A stretch of 37,092 bases of DNA from JAZRYE01 sp045600585 (GCA_045600585.1 JAZRYE010000012.1:1-37092); one strand, 5' to 3'. Shown: positions 7,973 through 16,715, counted from the stretch's first letter. Notes: generated by a model from the letters alone, not told the origin. Translations and numbers: made by a program.

Positions 7973-9503
7973 TAAACAAATATTTACATTCGCGGTTATA
8001 TTCCTTGTTATTTCTGTTGCTTTAACAGGCGTTTTCATTTTTCTTGAATTAGCAACAACAATCCTTAAAGATAGTGGAGCGTTATCTATTGCTTTCATTC
8101 TTTCGCTTCCAATTCTTTACATGGTGTTCGCTTCTTTAGTCGTTTATTACTTAATTGCTGTTAATACTGAAAAGCAACTTCATATTGAAAACAAATATAA
8201 CTTAGGTAGAGATAATGCATTCTTTAACTATTTTATGTTCGAAAGACGTATCAAGTCTGTTAGATTTAGAAATGGTAAAAGAAAAGAATCATATTTAATT
8301 TGTTTTACTGCTGGTAAACAAGAAACAATGCGTAATGCATCAAGAAACGACGTTGTTAAATCATATAACGGTCTTATTTCTGACTATTTAGATAAATACT
8401 TCCGTTTCATGAGTAAATATAAAGATTACGAAAACATTTGGTGTTTCTACCATGGTAGTTTCTTAATCTATTCTTTTGGTGATGAAGCTAAAGCTCGTGA
8501 AATTATTGATGACGTTGAAAAGAATTTATTTGAAATCGCTAGAGACAACGATCTCAAAATTTACGTTCAACCATTCTTTGGTGTTACTAAAACTGATTCT
8601 GAAGAAGATTTAATCGCGGCAGTAGAACACGCTTCTATTGCTAGAGATATTTCAGAAGAAAGATTCGAAGGTATCACATTCTTTATTCCTGAATTTGAAA
8701 AGAACACAAACATCTTAGAAGTTGAAGCTATTAAAAACGGCTTAATTAATAAAGAGTTTGCAGTTTTCTATCAACCTAAATATGATCTTGAATTAAAACA
8801 ATTCGTTTCTTCTGAAGCTTTAGTTAGATGGATTTCTCCAACTAAAGGTATTATTCCTCCATCTAAATTTATTGATACTGCAGTTAACTCAGGTCTTATC
8901 CATAGTATTGATGACTATGTCTTTAAGAAAGTTTGTGCAGACTTAAGTGAAACAAAACGTCGTGGTAGAAGAATGATACCTGTATCTATTAACTTCTCTA
9001 TGTTCGAATTCTACGATACAAACTTTGTTAATAACATTGTTAATACAATTACAGATTTCAACATTCCTTTTGACATGATTGAAATTGAAGTTACAGAAAC
9101 AACAACACAAAGAAATACATTCATGGCTATCGCAATTGTTAACCAATTAAGAAGCTATGGTATCCGTGTTTTAATGGATGACTTTGGTATTGGTTATTCT
9201 AACCTTGATAACTTAATGAGAATTCCATTTGATACAGTCAAAATCGATAAATCATATATTCAAAGAATGCTAACTGATAATAAGAGTAAAGAATTAGTTA
9301 AGTTCTTAATCAACTTATGTAAGACTAATAACCTCGAAGTTATTGCTGAAGGTGTTGATAACATTGAACAAGTTGATATTCTCCGTAAATTCAAATGCGA
9401 TGAAATCCAAGGATATTATTACAGTAAGCCACTTCCTAAAAAGGAATATGATGCTTTCATTATGGATAATCCTTTTGAAAAGAAAAAGAAGGAGGCTAAG
9501 TAG
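7962..9503 (+). CDS. Membrane EAL-domain cyclic di-GMP phosphodiesterase
   Basis: 513 residues. Two membrane helices (about 7-30 and 42-68) are followed by a strongly degenerate GGDEF-like region (about 100-255) and a complete EAL domain (about 258-500). Every residue of the EAL active site that I checked is present: Glu285-Ala-Leu, Asn in SINFS, Glu in EIEVTET, Asp406-Asp407 in DDFGIGYS, Lys in VKIDKS, Glu463 in AEGVD and Gln483 in QGYYYS. It should therefore hydrolyse c-di-GMP to pGpG. It lies downstream of a c-di-GMP riboswitch, so its production should rise with the molecule it destroys. The start is set by GGGAGGAAG and an 11-bp overlap with the peptidase gene. Confidence 0.9.
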   Translation: MRNSKQIFTFAVIFLVISVALTGVFIFLELATTILKDSGALSIAFILSLPILYMVFASLVVYYLIAVNTEKQLHIENKYNLGRDNAFFNYFMFERRIKSVRFRNGKRKESYLICFTAGKQETMRNASRNDVVKSYNGLISDYLDKYFRFMSKYKDYENIWCFYHGSFLIYSFGDEAKAREIIDDVEKNLFEIARDNDLKIYVQPFFGVTKTDSEEDLIAAVEHASIARDISEERFEGITFFIPEFEKNTNILEVEAIKNGLINKEFAVFYQPKYDLELKQFVSSEALVRWISPTKGIIPPSKFIDTAVNSGLIHSIDDYVFKKVCADLSETKRRGRRMIPVSINFSMFEFYDTNFVNNIVNTITDFNIPFDMIEIEVTETTTQRNTFMAIAIVNQLRSYGIRVLMDDFGIGYSNLDNLMRIPFDTVKIDKSYIQRMLTDNKSKELVKFLINLCKTNNLEVIAEGVDNIEQVDILRKFKCDEIQGYYYSKPLPKKEYDAFIMDNPFEKKKKEAK

Positions 9504-9505
9504 TT

Positions 9506-10249
9506 ATGATTTTAATCATGGGCTCCTCACACGATGACTTACTCTATTTCGAGAGTGTTATCAAAAATAAACAAGAAGGTTTAAGAATTTTAAATAAATA
9601 TCCTGCTATGACAGGTACTATTTTCAATCAAAACGTTATTTTAGTACATGGCATTTATACATCATATGTTTCTAGCGCAGTTACTAGTTACATCATTCGT
9701 GAATATCGTCCTGTGTTGACAATTATGGTTGGTAAATGTAGAAGCGTTTCCGACAATTTAAAAGTTGGCGATATCGCTGTTAGTAGAAACATTGTTTGTG
9801 TTGACGTTAACCAAGGACCTGTTGTTGATGGAACTAGATTAGGTGAAGTTCCTGGATTTAGCCAAAACATCAACCAATCAGTAGAAATCCTTAACACAAT
9901 GATTTTTACTCTCGATAAATTAGCTCTTTCAAATCACTACGAAAGTACATATTTATGTGCAAACTCTGTTTTCACTTCAAAAGAACAGATGGCAATTTTT
10001 AAAAATGATCAAACAACTTTAAATATTGTTGGTAGTATTGTTACTGATAGTGAATCTGGCGGGGCTGCTATTGCATGTAATTTATTTAATATTCCATTCA
10101 TTTCTATTAAGGTTGTTGAAACTTCCGCTGATAAACCAACTTCATTAGATAACTACATTAAAGTTATCGAAAGATATTCTTCTGTTGGTAAAGCTGTTAT
10201 CTCCTTTATTGGTGAAATTGGCCGTAATGATATGGAAAGTGGCAAATAG
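9506..10249 (+). CDS. Nucleoside phosphorylase/MTAN-fold protein with altered active site
   Basis: 247 residues. The pattern matches the MTA/SAH nucleosidase and nucleoside phosphorylase superfamily: VGKCRSVSDNLKVGDIAVS corresponds to the GTAGG...KVGDIVVS part, and DSESGGAAIA (181-190) to the EMEATAIA segment, keeping Glu183. The catalytic Asp of the canonical SDxAD motif appears to be Thr206 in VVETSAD, with only the second Asp (209) kept, so classical catalysis may be lost or changed. A strong AAGGAGG site lies 9 bp ahead of the ATG. Its position between two c-di-GMP-related genes suggests a purine-nucleotide binding or processing role in that signalling; this is inference. Confidence 0.72.
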   Translation: MILIMGSSHDDLLYFESVIKNKQEGLRILNKYPAMTGTIFNQNVILVHGIYTSYVSSAVTSYIIREYRPVLTIMVGKCRSVSDNLKVGDIAVSRNIVCVDVNQGPVVDGTRLGEVPGFSQNINQSVEILNTMIFTLDKLALSNHYESTYLCANSVFTSKEQMAIFKNDQTTLNIVGSIVTDSESGGAAIACNLFNIPFISIKVVETSADKPTSLDNYIKVIERYSSVGKAVISFIGEIGRNDMESGK

Positions 10250-10257
10250 GAGGGGTT

Positions 10258-13200
10258 ATGGAAAAGAATAATACACAAACTAAAATTTCCTTCAGTCAAT
10301 ATTTAAGAAGACTATTTATTGCTCCTATTGTTTTGATGTTCGTTTTAGCTATTGAAGCTATTACATTATCTTTCTTATATATCAAAACTAATTCCTCATT
10401 ATATTTAATTATTTCTATTTCTTTAACAGGTGCTCTTTTAGCAGCAATTGTCATCTATCTCATATTCCTTGTTAAATCTATCCATAGAACTTTCTATGTT
10501 GATTTATATACAAAATCACTTGTTAACTACCAAGCATTAGTTAACCAAAATAGAGAGATTCAAAAATTTACTACTTCATCAAGTTTCTATGAATTCGATG
10601 CATTAAATGACTTACTCGATCAAATTATTAATGAATATGAAAACGCTACTATCACAAATAAGATGGCAAGCATTAGAGATATTGGCTTTGAATATGTTGG
10701 ACACTTTAAAGATGTCATCACATATCCATCTTTTTCTAAGTTATATCCTCAATTAATTTATAGAGCTCAATATTTCCGTAATGCCTTTATTTCTATTACA
10801 TACGATTTAGATAAAGATTTGATTACAGATGAAGAGAAAATTGATATCTTTAAGCAATTAAGACTTATTTTGAACTATTCCGATATCGTCATTGCAGATA
10901 ACAGTCTTAAAAACGAATTCATCGTATTCGTTCCTAATTTCGATTCATTCTCTAAATTAAAAGAAGATATCGACAATGTTATTAAAAATATTACAGTTGT
11001 TAGAAAAACCGCGACTGGTAGTAGATTAGTTATCGCTCATGCTTCTGTTGTTATTTATCCATATTCTGAAATCGAAGATATCATCGCTGATTTAAGATAT
11101 GCAAATAGACAAGGTAAAGTTGTTAACTTCTATTTACCAAATAAACAAACAAGAAACGAAGATAAGATTTTACAATTATCATCTAACATCAATAACGTTT
11201 CTCGTGCTTATGAAAGATTAAGCAGTATTAATGTTGATATCACAAGCGTTGATAAAATTAAGGAATATGTTAATAAAGTCATCACTGACTTATGCTTATA
11301 TTTCCAATTTGATCGTGCTGGTTTATTTGCAATTGATGATATTACAGGTAACTTTGTTTCTGTTTTATCTTACCAACATGGCGTCAACGTTAAACCAGAA
11401 GGTGATGTTTTAGAAAAAGAATATATCGAATGTTTAGCTGAAATTGAAGATGATGACCATTCATATTTCTTCTCTAGTAGAAATCACTGTAATGCACATC
11501 TTGGCCTTTATTTAGATAAATATGGTATTGAAGCCGGACACTTCTATGTTGTTAGATCAGAAAATAAAGTCGCTGGTATTATTTATTTCTTATCATCAAA
11601 AGAAATTCATATCGACCATTACTTAAGAGAATCATTAATTATTATTTCTCATTATCTTGCAAACATTTATAAAGAAATCGTTTGTAAAAACCAAGCTGTT
11701 ATTAATTCAAAACGTTTTGATGATGTTTTAAAGATCAGCGGTTCACATTTATATTCAATTGATAAAGAAACTCATATCTTACGTGCTGTTTCTTCTTCTC
11801 TTAAAGATATTTGTCAAACAGCAGAAGTTGGTCAACCATGTTATAAAGCTATTTATGGTAAAGATAAGCCTTGTGATAAATGTCCTTTAATTACAGGCAA
11901 GAAAATGTATGGCTTAATCAATGTTGAAGACAAACAATTAAGATTCGAATCAACTCTTGCTCTTAATGGAACTAGAGGTAAAGAATCAATTATTCTTCTC
12001 AACCCTGAAGATGATAATTACATCAAACGCGATAGATTTGATAAAGATTTATTAATCAACTCATTCTATTCATTTGTTAACAACCTACAAAATAGTTTTA
12101 CATTAAATGGTAAAGGCTATTGCTTGGTCTTGAACTTTGATAACTATAACGATTTACTTACAAAATATACAGATGAGCAATTTAATGCTTATATTAGAGA
12201 ACTCATCAATGATATTAAAGCCATCGGAAATAACTATCAAATCTATGCCTATTCTTCAAGCGATGCCCTTATTGTTATGCTTCCAGAAGTTGGTAGAAAT
12301 GAAGTTATCGAATTCGTTGAAAAGATCTATAACCTTTCAAAGAAAGATTACTTACAAGATGGTAATAACACCCAATTATTAATCTCTTATTATGGTTTAA
12401 CATATCCATTAGGTTTACCAAATGCGATTGATTACATTAGAAACCTTGATAGAGAAATATCTTCATATCGTGGTGATAAGGGTAAAGACATGCTTTACTT
12501 CCCAGATATTAAGTACTCAAGATGCGCATCTCATAAAGACTATGTCTTATCTGTTCTTAATGAATCATTTACCGAAAATACATTTACGATCAAACTTCAA
12601 CCATTTGTTCGTAAAGTTGATAGACACATTATCGGTGCCGAACTCTTATTAAGAATTAACGACGAATATCGTAAGATGGAAATCAATACTGCAGAACTCA
12701 TTCAAGTTGCTGCTGAAAACGGTAAGATTTCTCTCATTACTGATAGCTTATTGAACTTAATTGGTAAGTTATATCAAGAAAATGGTAATAAGTTATTTAA
12801 GAAGTATGGCTTAGATAAATTAAGCTGTAACACGAACTTCAGTTACTTTGAAAATAACAAAGAATTCTTCGATAAAGTTAATAGTTTATTAGAAACATAT
12901 CAAATGCCTGCAGACTTATTAACATTCGAAATTGCTGAGTCTGAAATTTCTGCTCACTACGAAGAATTCAAAGAAATTACTCGTAAGATTCTTAGAAGTG
13001 GTATCACTCTTCTTTGCGATAACTATACAGGTGCATATTTATCAGCTGAAAAGATTAAAGACCTTGGATTTAAAGGCATTAAGATTGATAGAAAGATTGT
13101 TTCTAAAATCAGCGAAGATCCAATTGCTTATAACGCAACTAAATCAATTATTGATGTCGCAGAAGAAAATGGATTATCAGTCACTCTTGTTGGTGTTGAA

Positions 13201-13323
13201 ACAAAGGCTCAATACTCAATGCTTAAAGATATTCGTAAGACATTCGAGTATCAAGGTTACTATTTCTTCAAACCACTCAGTGCAGACGAACTTCTATATA
13301 CATTACAAAAAGACATTCGTTAA
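10258..13323 (+). CDS. Large membrane GGDEF*/GAF/PAS/GGDEF*/EAL* protein, probably a catalytically inactive c-di-GMP receptor
   Basis: 1,021 residues. Two membrane helices (about 17-37, 42-70) are followed by a GGDEF-like region without the GGDEF signature (about 145-305), a GAF-like domain (about 320-475), and a PAS-like part with Cys528, Cys539 and Cys542 (CDKCP motif). A second GGDEF-like region (about 600-770) and a C-terminal EAL-like domain (about 772-1015) complete it. The EAL Glu795, the Asn of NTNFS, the Glu of FEIAE, Lys of IKID and Gln of YQGYYF remain. One metal ligand Asp is Cys920 (CDNYTG instead of DDFGTG) and the AEGVE Glu is Val978, so phosphodiesterase activity is unlikely. 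It starts 9 bp after the previous gene behind AGGAGG. Confidence 0.85.
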   Translation: MEKNNTQTKISFSQYLRRLFIAPIVLMFVLAIEAITLSFLYIKTNSSLYLIISISLTGALLAAIVIYLIFLVKSIHRTFYVDLYTKSLVNYQALVNQNREIQKFTTSSSFYEFDALNDLLDQIINEYENATITNKMASIRDIGFEYVGHFKDVITYPSFSKLYPQLIYRAQYFRNAFISITYDLDKDLITDEEKIDIFKQLRLILNYSDIVIADNSLKNEFIVFVPNFDSFSKLKEDIDNVIKNITVVRKTATGSRLVIAHASVVIYPYSEIEDIIADLRYANRQGKVVNFYLPNKQTRNEDKILQLSSNINNVSRAYERLSSINVDITSVDKIKEYVNKVITDLCLYFQFDRAGLFAIDDITGNFVSVLSYQHGVNVKPEGDVLEKEYIECLAEIEDDDHSYFFSSRNHCNAHLGLYLDKYGIEAGHFYVVRSENKVAGIIYFLSSKEIHIDHYLRESLIIISHYLANIYKEIVCKNQAVINSKRFDDVLKISGSHLYSIDKETHILRAVSSSLKDICQTAEVGQPCYKAIYGKDKPCDKCPLITGKKMYGLINVEDKQLRFESTLALNGTRGKESIILLNPEDDNYIKRDRFDKDLLINSFYSFVNNLQNSFTLNGKGYCLVLNFDNYNDLLTKYTDEQFNAYIRELINDIKAIGNNYQIYAYSSSDALIVMLPEVGRNEVIEFVEKIYNLSKKDYLQDGNNTQLLISYYGLTYPLGLPNAIDYIRNLDREISSYRGDKGKDMLYFPDIKYSRCASHKDYVLSVLNESFTENTFTIKLQPFVRKVDRHIIGAELLLRINDEYRKMEINTAELIQVAAENGKISLITDSLLNLIGKLYQENGNKLFKKYGLDKLSCNTNFSYFENNKEFFDKVNSLLETYQMPADLLTFEIAESEISAHYEEFKEITRKILRSGITLLCDNYTGAYLSAEKIKDLGFKGIKIDRKIVSKISEDPIAYNATKSIIDVAEENGLSVTLVGVETKAQYSMLKDIRKTFEYQGYYFFKPLSADELLYTLQKDIR

Positions 13324-13331
13324 TATAGATG

Positions 13332-13366
13332 ACCAGGTTAATAATTCCTGGTTTTTCTATTTTTTA
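13332..13366 (+). terminator. Intrinsic terminator of the surface-fibre operon
   Basis: ACCAGG (13332-13337) pairs with CCTGGT (13347-13352) around a 9-nt AT loop and is followed by TTTTCTATTTTTT. It lies 8 bp after the last stop codon and closes the nine-gene transcript. Confidence 0.8.
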
Positions 13367-13395
13367 ATAGGTGGGAGAAAACTGGACAATCGATG

Positions 13396-13404
13396 TGTTA
13401 TAAT
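13396..13404 (+). promoter_or_regulatory. Extended -10 promoter of the WYL regulator gene
   Basis: TGTTATAAT is a perfect TGn-TATAAT extended -10 element. No good -35 lies 16-18 bp upstream (TGGACA is only 10 bp away). The predicted start near 13411 leaves a short leader carrying AAGGGGGA before the ATG at 13438. Confidence 0.6.
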
Positions 13405-13437
13405 ATTCCAGACAAATAATATATAAGGGGGATATTT

Positions 13438-15108
13438 ATGGACATTGATCGTAAAGCTAATATTTTATTAGTTCTTGAAACTTTAAAAAAACATACAGAT
13501 GATAATCATCCAATTTCCCAGTCTAAATTAACAGAATTAGTTAATAAGGATTTTGGTGTGAATCTCGATCGTAAAACTGTTAGAGATCACCTTTCATTAT
13601 TGAAATATATTACTGAACTTTATCCAAATGAATTAACCCCATTAATTATTGGTGAAACCTCTAGTGGTGCATATTTCGTAAAAACTAATCAATTCGAGGT
13701 CTACGAGGTCAATTTTTTAATTGATGCTATATTGGCCAGTAAATCATTAAACGCCGCTGACGCTGTCGATTTAGCGGATAAAATCATTAAGACTTTACCT
13801 AATGCAACGCAAAAGATTTATTCACATGTTAAACAGGTATATAAACAAAAACCAATTAATAGAACTTCTTCAGAAGAAACATTAGCGACAATTGAAGCAA
13901 TTTATAAAGCTATCGCTGATCAAAAACAAATTTGTTTTATGTATAAAACTTATAACCTTAAAGGTGAATTAACTTCTCGTAATGATAGGGGTTATATCTA
14001 TGTAAACCCTTATAAAGTCATTAATAAGAAAGGCGATTATTATTTATTGGCTTCAGTAGCGGGATCTAAAAGCTTAACTACATATCGTGTTGACTATATG
14101 GAAGATACCCAAGAACACGATGAAAATAGAATGGATATTTCCGAAATACCAGGATGTGAAAATTTCGATATCATCAAATACTTAAACGAACATATTTATT
14201 TCGCGGATGGAAAGATTATCGATGTTAAAGTTCATCTCAATAATAGTGATGGCATTAGATTTGTTTATGACTGGTTTGGTAAAACGGCTAAAGTAGTCAA
14301 TACAGAAGATGGATTAGTTGCAACGATGAGGGGCGATGAAAACGCAATCTACTATTGGTGTATGCAATACGTTGATAACGTTCAAGTTTTAGAACCTGAT
14401 TCTTTAGTAAAAAGAGTGTTAAACGCATCATTTAATATCCAACTTAATTATTTCAATAGATTAAGTAAAACAAGACAAAAGAAATCAACTTTGTCTACGT
14501 TATATAGCAAAGTATCGTTGGTTGCCCCATTAAGATTTACTCATTTTAGCGAATTAAGACTTAACGACGTATGGAGCAATATTAATGGTCTTAAAAATAA
14601 AGAAGTTCAATATATGCAAACAGTTCAATATATCGAACAAGTTGGTAAAAACTTTAAGACATTAAATATCCATGCAGGTAGAGAACAACTTGTTTATTTG
14701 CTTCTTATTGTTCATGAAATACTTAATTATGCAAAAGAAAATAGTATTGAATACTTATATGAAGGAAATGAACCATTCCCAATTAAATATTTTGAAGAAA
14801 AATATTACGTTGATAGATTAACAATTAATGACAAATTGTTTGTGGAATTATCAATAAATAAAATCATTAAAGTTTCTTCTATTTATCCAGATTTAGCTAA
14901 CTTAATTGAATCGGTTAAAAGGCAAGTATCTAGTTATATGGATAAATACGAAGCTAAAGAAAGAGGACTTCGTGATTTATTCTCTAAAGTAACTGAAGGA
15001 TATGGATTCATTTTTAATGATGCAGAAATAAGCGATGAAATTATCGATATCAAAGAAAAACTTGGAATTAAAGAAGAATCATTAAAAGTTAAAGCTAAAA
15101 ATCAATAA
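13438..15108 (+). CDS. WYL-domain transcriptional regulator with long C-terminal extension
   Basis: 556 residues. The N-terminal ~60 residues form a winged-helix HTH-like unit (ISQSKLTELVNKDFGVNLDR followed by KTVRDHLSLL). Residues ~150-235 carry the WYL-type sequence IYVNPYKVINKKGDYYLLAS followed by LTTYRVDYMED, the pattern of a ligand-binding SH3-like domain, and the C-terminal extension of WYL proteins follows to ~320. A further ~230 residues of helical, Lys/Glu-rich sequence have no family I recognise and exceed the usual ~300-340 residue length. WYL proteins sense nucleic acid or nucleotide ligands. The gene has its own promoter and stands alone, so its targets cannot be told from the sequence. 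Confidence 0.85.
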   Translation: MDIDRKANILLVLETLKKHTDDNHPISQSKLTELVNKDFGVNLDRKTVRDHLSLLKYITELYPNELTPLIIGETSSGAYFVKTNQFEVYEVNFLIDAILASKSLNAADAVDLADKIIKTLPNATQKIYSHVKQVYKQKPINRTSSEETLATIEAIYKAIADQKQICFMYKTYNLKGELTSRNDRGYIYVNPYKVINKKGDYYLLASVAGSKSLTTYRVDYMEDTQEHDENRMDISEIPGCENFDIIKYLNEHIYFADGKIIDVKVHLNNSDGIRFVYDWFGKTAKVVNTEDGLVATMRGDENAIYYWCMQYVDNVQVLEPDSLVKRVLNASFNIQLNYFNRLSKTRQKKSTLSTLYSKVSLVAPLRFTHFSELRLNDVWSNINGLKNKEVQYMQTVQYIEQVGKNFKTLNIHAGREQLVYLLLIVHEILNYAKENSIEYLYEGNEPFPIKYFEEKYYVDRLTINDKLFVELSINKIIKVSSIYPDLANLIESVKRQVSSYMDKYEAKERGLRDLFSKVTEGYGFIFNDAEISDEIIDIKEKLGIKEESLKVKAKNQ

Positions 15109-15162
15109 TTTTTAAAAGTTGTCATAATATTCTATTTTGGCAAACGAAAACAAAATCATTAT

Positions 15163-15185
15163 TAAAAAAATAGCCACCCGGCTAT
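15163..15185 (-). terminator. Intrinsic terminator, antiporter gene (possibly bidirectional)
   Basis: ATAGCC-GGGT-GGCTAT on the minus strand (15185-15170) is followed by seven T residues (15169-15163). It starts 3 bases after the antiporter stop codon. Read on the plus strand, the same stem is followed by CTTTT and may also stop the WYL gene. Confidence 0.8.
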
Positions 15186-15188
15186 CTT

Positions 15189-16298
15189 TTAAGCAATAAA
15201 TGGAGCAAAACTAATTCCTAAATCTATATTTGATAAAACTAGGAACGATATATAAGAACCAAGAAGAACTACGGAAATGATTATATATATAAATCTATAT
15301 CCGAGGTTATTTTTAACAATATTTTTATTTTTAAGAATTAATGAAATGATTGTAGCAATGATAGAAACTGCTCCACAGATAAGAAGTAAAAATGCAGATT
15401 GATCAATCTTATAAATACCAATCCAATTACCTGATCCATCTTTAACAAGGAAAGACATAATATCTGCTAAACCGAGAATTAAGAAATTAAATACACAGCT
15501 TCCGACGATATCGCCATAAGCGGCATTGAAATTTCTTTTACGACATAACTGAATAGTCGCGGTCATTTCTGGAAGTGAAGTAGCAACACCTAAGAATAAT
15601 GCTCCTCCAAATGTTGAACCTAAATGGAATAATTCACTAATCCAGTCAACAAGATAAGTAATACCAATGGAAGCGGCAATTAAAAGAATTGAGAAAGCAA
15701 TAAATAAAACGATAATTTGTTTAACTGTTAATTTGGAATTATCTTCGCCTTCTTCACTCTCTTCTTCTTTTGGAGTTTTAATAACTGATAATGCATATAC
15801 TGCAATAATTAAAATGCTAATTGGATTAAACCAACCAAGTAAGATGTGATTAAAATCAAATACAAATGAAGCAATGGTTGTTAAAGCATATAAAATAGCA
15901 ACAAATATCATTGATAATAAGTGATATTTACTTACTTTTGATTTGACCATCTTTCCAAAGAAGAATGTATAGATAATAAAGAATAAAACTAAATTAAAAA
16001 TATCACTGCCTAATATATTACCTAATACGTAGTGGTTATCTCTAACCATGACTGTGGCTGTTAAAGATGTAAATAATTCTGGTAAAGAAGTAACTGCAGC
16101 AAGTAAGATGCCACCTAAAAAAGCACCTGAAAGATTTGTCTTTTTGTCTAAAAGATCAACATAGTTAGAAAGCATCATCGAGAAGAATACGACGCATGCC
16201 GCTACTAATAAATAACTGATTACTGCAACGATTTCCATAGTTTCGCTTAAACATATTAACACTTGATATTTATTATTTAAATATTTTCGTTTGTCCAA
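15189..16298 (-). CDS. Calcium/sodium antiporter (CaCA family, YrbG-like)
   Basis: 369 residues with about ten membrane helices and the two inverted alpha repeats of the cation/Ca2+ exchanger superfamily. The first is AAVTSLPELFTSLTAT with GNILGSDIFNL; the second is LGVATSLPEMTATIQL with GDIVGSCVFNF. These repeats form the ion-binding site. An acidic cytoplasmic loop (EEESEEGEDN) lies between the halves, as is usual. The start is a TTG at 16298 preceded by AAGGAG at 6-7 bp; the inner ATG at 16238 has no ribosome site, though the hydrophobic part begins there. It is convergent with the WYL gene and divergent from the next small gene. Likely role: Ca2+ export or ion homeostasis. Confidence 0.9.
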   Translation of the reverse strand: MDKRKYLNNKYQVLICLSETMEIVAVISYLLVAACVVFFSMMLSNYVDLLDKKTNLSGAFLGGILLAAVTSLPELFTSLTATVMVRDNHYVLGNILGSDIFNLVLFFIIYTFFFGKMVKSKVSKYHLLSMIFVAILYALTTIASFVFDFNHILLGWFNPISILIIAVYALSVIKTPKEEESEEGEDNSKLTVKQIIVLFIAFSILLIAASIGITYLVDWISELFHLGSTFGGALFLGVATSLPEMTATIQLCRKRNFNAAYGDIVGSCVFNFLILGLADIMSFLVKDGSGNWIGIYKIDQSAFLLLICGAVSIIATIISLILKNKNIVKNNLGYRFIYIIISVVLLGSYISFLVLSNIDLGISFAPFIA

Positions 16299-16343
16299 TT
16301 ATCTCCTTGACACTCATCCTACTATTATAACGAGGTAAAAAAC

Positions 16344-16661
16344 ATGAGAATCAAAGACAAAACCAATCCAATTATTTGTGTTATTGAAGAACACGTTAAA
16401 TCTATTAACAAACTTTTAAAACAAAAGAAAATAAAAGCAAAAGTAACTTCAGCAAACAATGACTATAACAGAATTGAATATTACTTAAGCTATACAGGTG
16501 TTATTTGTTCTAAAAAGATTATTGAAAATATTGATGATATATCTATCTGCTTAGGTGGTAAAAAAGTTGGCTTTGCTCCTGTAGTTGATGGATTTAAAGG
16601 TTCCTTAATTACTGAATATAAAACACAAAAAGATATCGAAATAGAACAAGGAATTCGTTAA
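16344..16661 (+). CDS. Small protein resembling a stand-alone FtsK/SpoIIIE alpha domain
   Basis: 105 residues, with GAGGT 7 bp ahead of the ATG. No membrane helix or signal is present. The order of elements looks like the alpha domain that precedes the motor of FtsK/SpoIIIE translocases: an N-terminal helix, KIKAKVTSA, then NRIEYYLSYTGV, KIIENIDDISICLGGKKVGF and APVVDGFKGSLI. In FtsK the parallel segments read roughly VxAKV, TRYEL..PGV, KIxNLxDDIALALxAKSVRI and APIPGKSAVGIE. No RecA-like motor or gamma domain follows. A sigma factor gene starts 54 bp downstream and may be co-transcribed. The resemblance comes from memory and needs a profile search; otherwise this is a hypothetical protein. 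Confidence 0.6.
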   Translation: MRIKDKTNPIICVIEEHVKSINKLLKQKKIKAKVTSANNDYNRIEYYLSYTGVICSKKIIENIDDISICLGGKKVGFAPVVDGFKGSLITEYKTQKDIEIEQGIR

Positions 16662-16674
16662 TTTTAAGAAAAAA

Positions 16675-16701
16675 TTGACAGAAATTCGTAATTAATAATA
16701 T
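16675..16701 (+). promoter_or_regulatory. Possible promoter of the sigma factor gene
   Basis: TTGACA (16675-16680) is a perfect -35. The best -10, TAATAT (16696-16701), lies at a short 15-bp spacing. The implied start near 16708 would leave the AGGGGG ribosome site outside the RNA, so either the start is further upstream or the promoter is not real. Confidence 0.3.
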
Positions 16702-16715
16702 AGGGGGATTTTTAT

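Noticed and set aside
12932..13426. 164-residue plus-strand frame running past the operon end
   Set aside because: It overlaps the EAL-like domain in another frame, has no ribosome site, and runs through a terminator and a promoter.
16307..16331. TTGACA with TATAAC on the plus strand before the 105-residue gene
   Set aside because: The spacer is only 13 bp and the start would fall after the GAGGT ribosome site.
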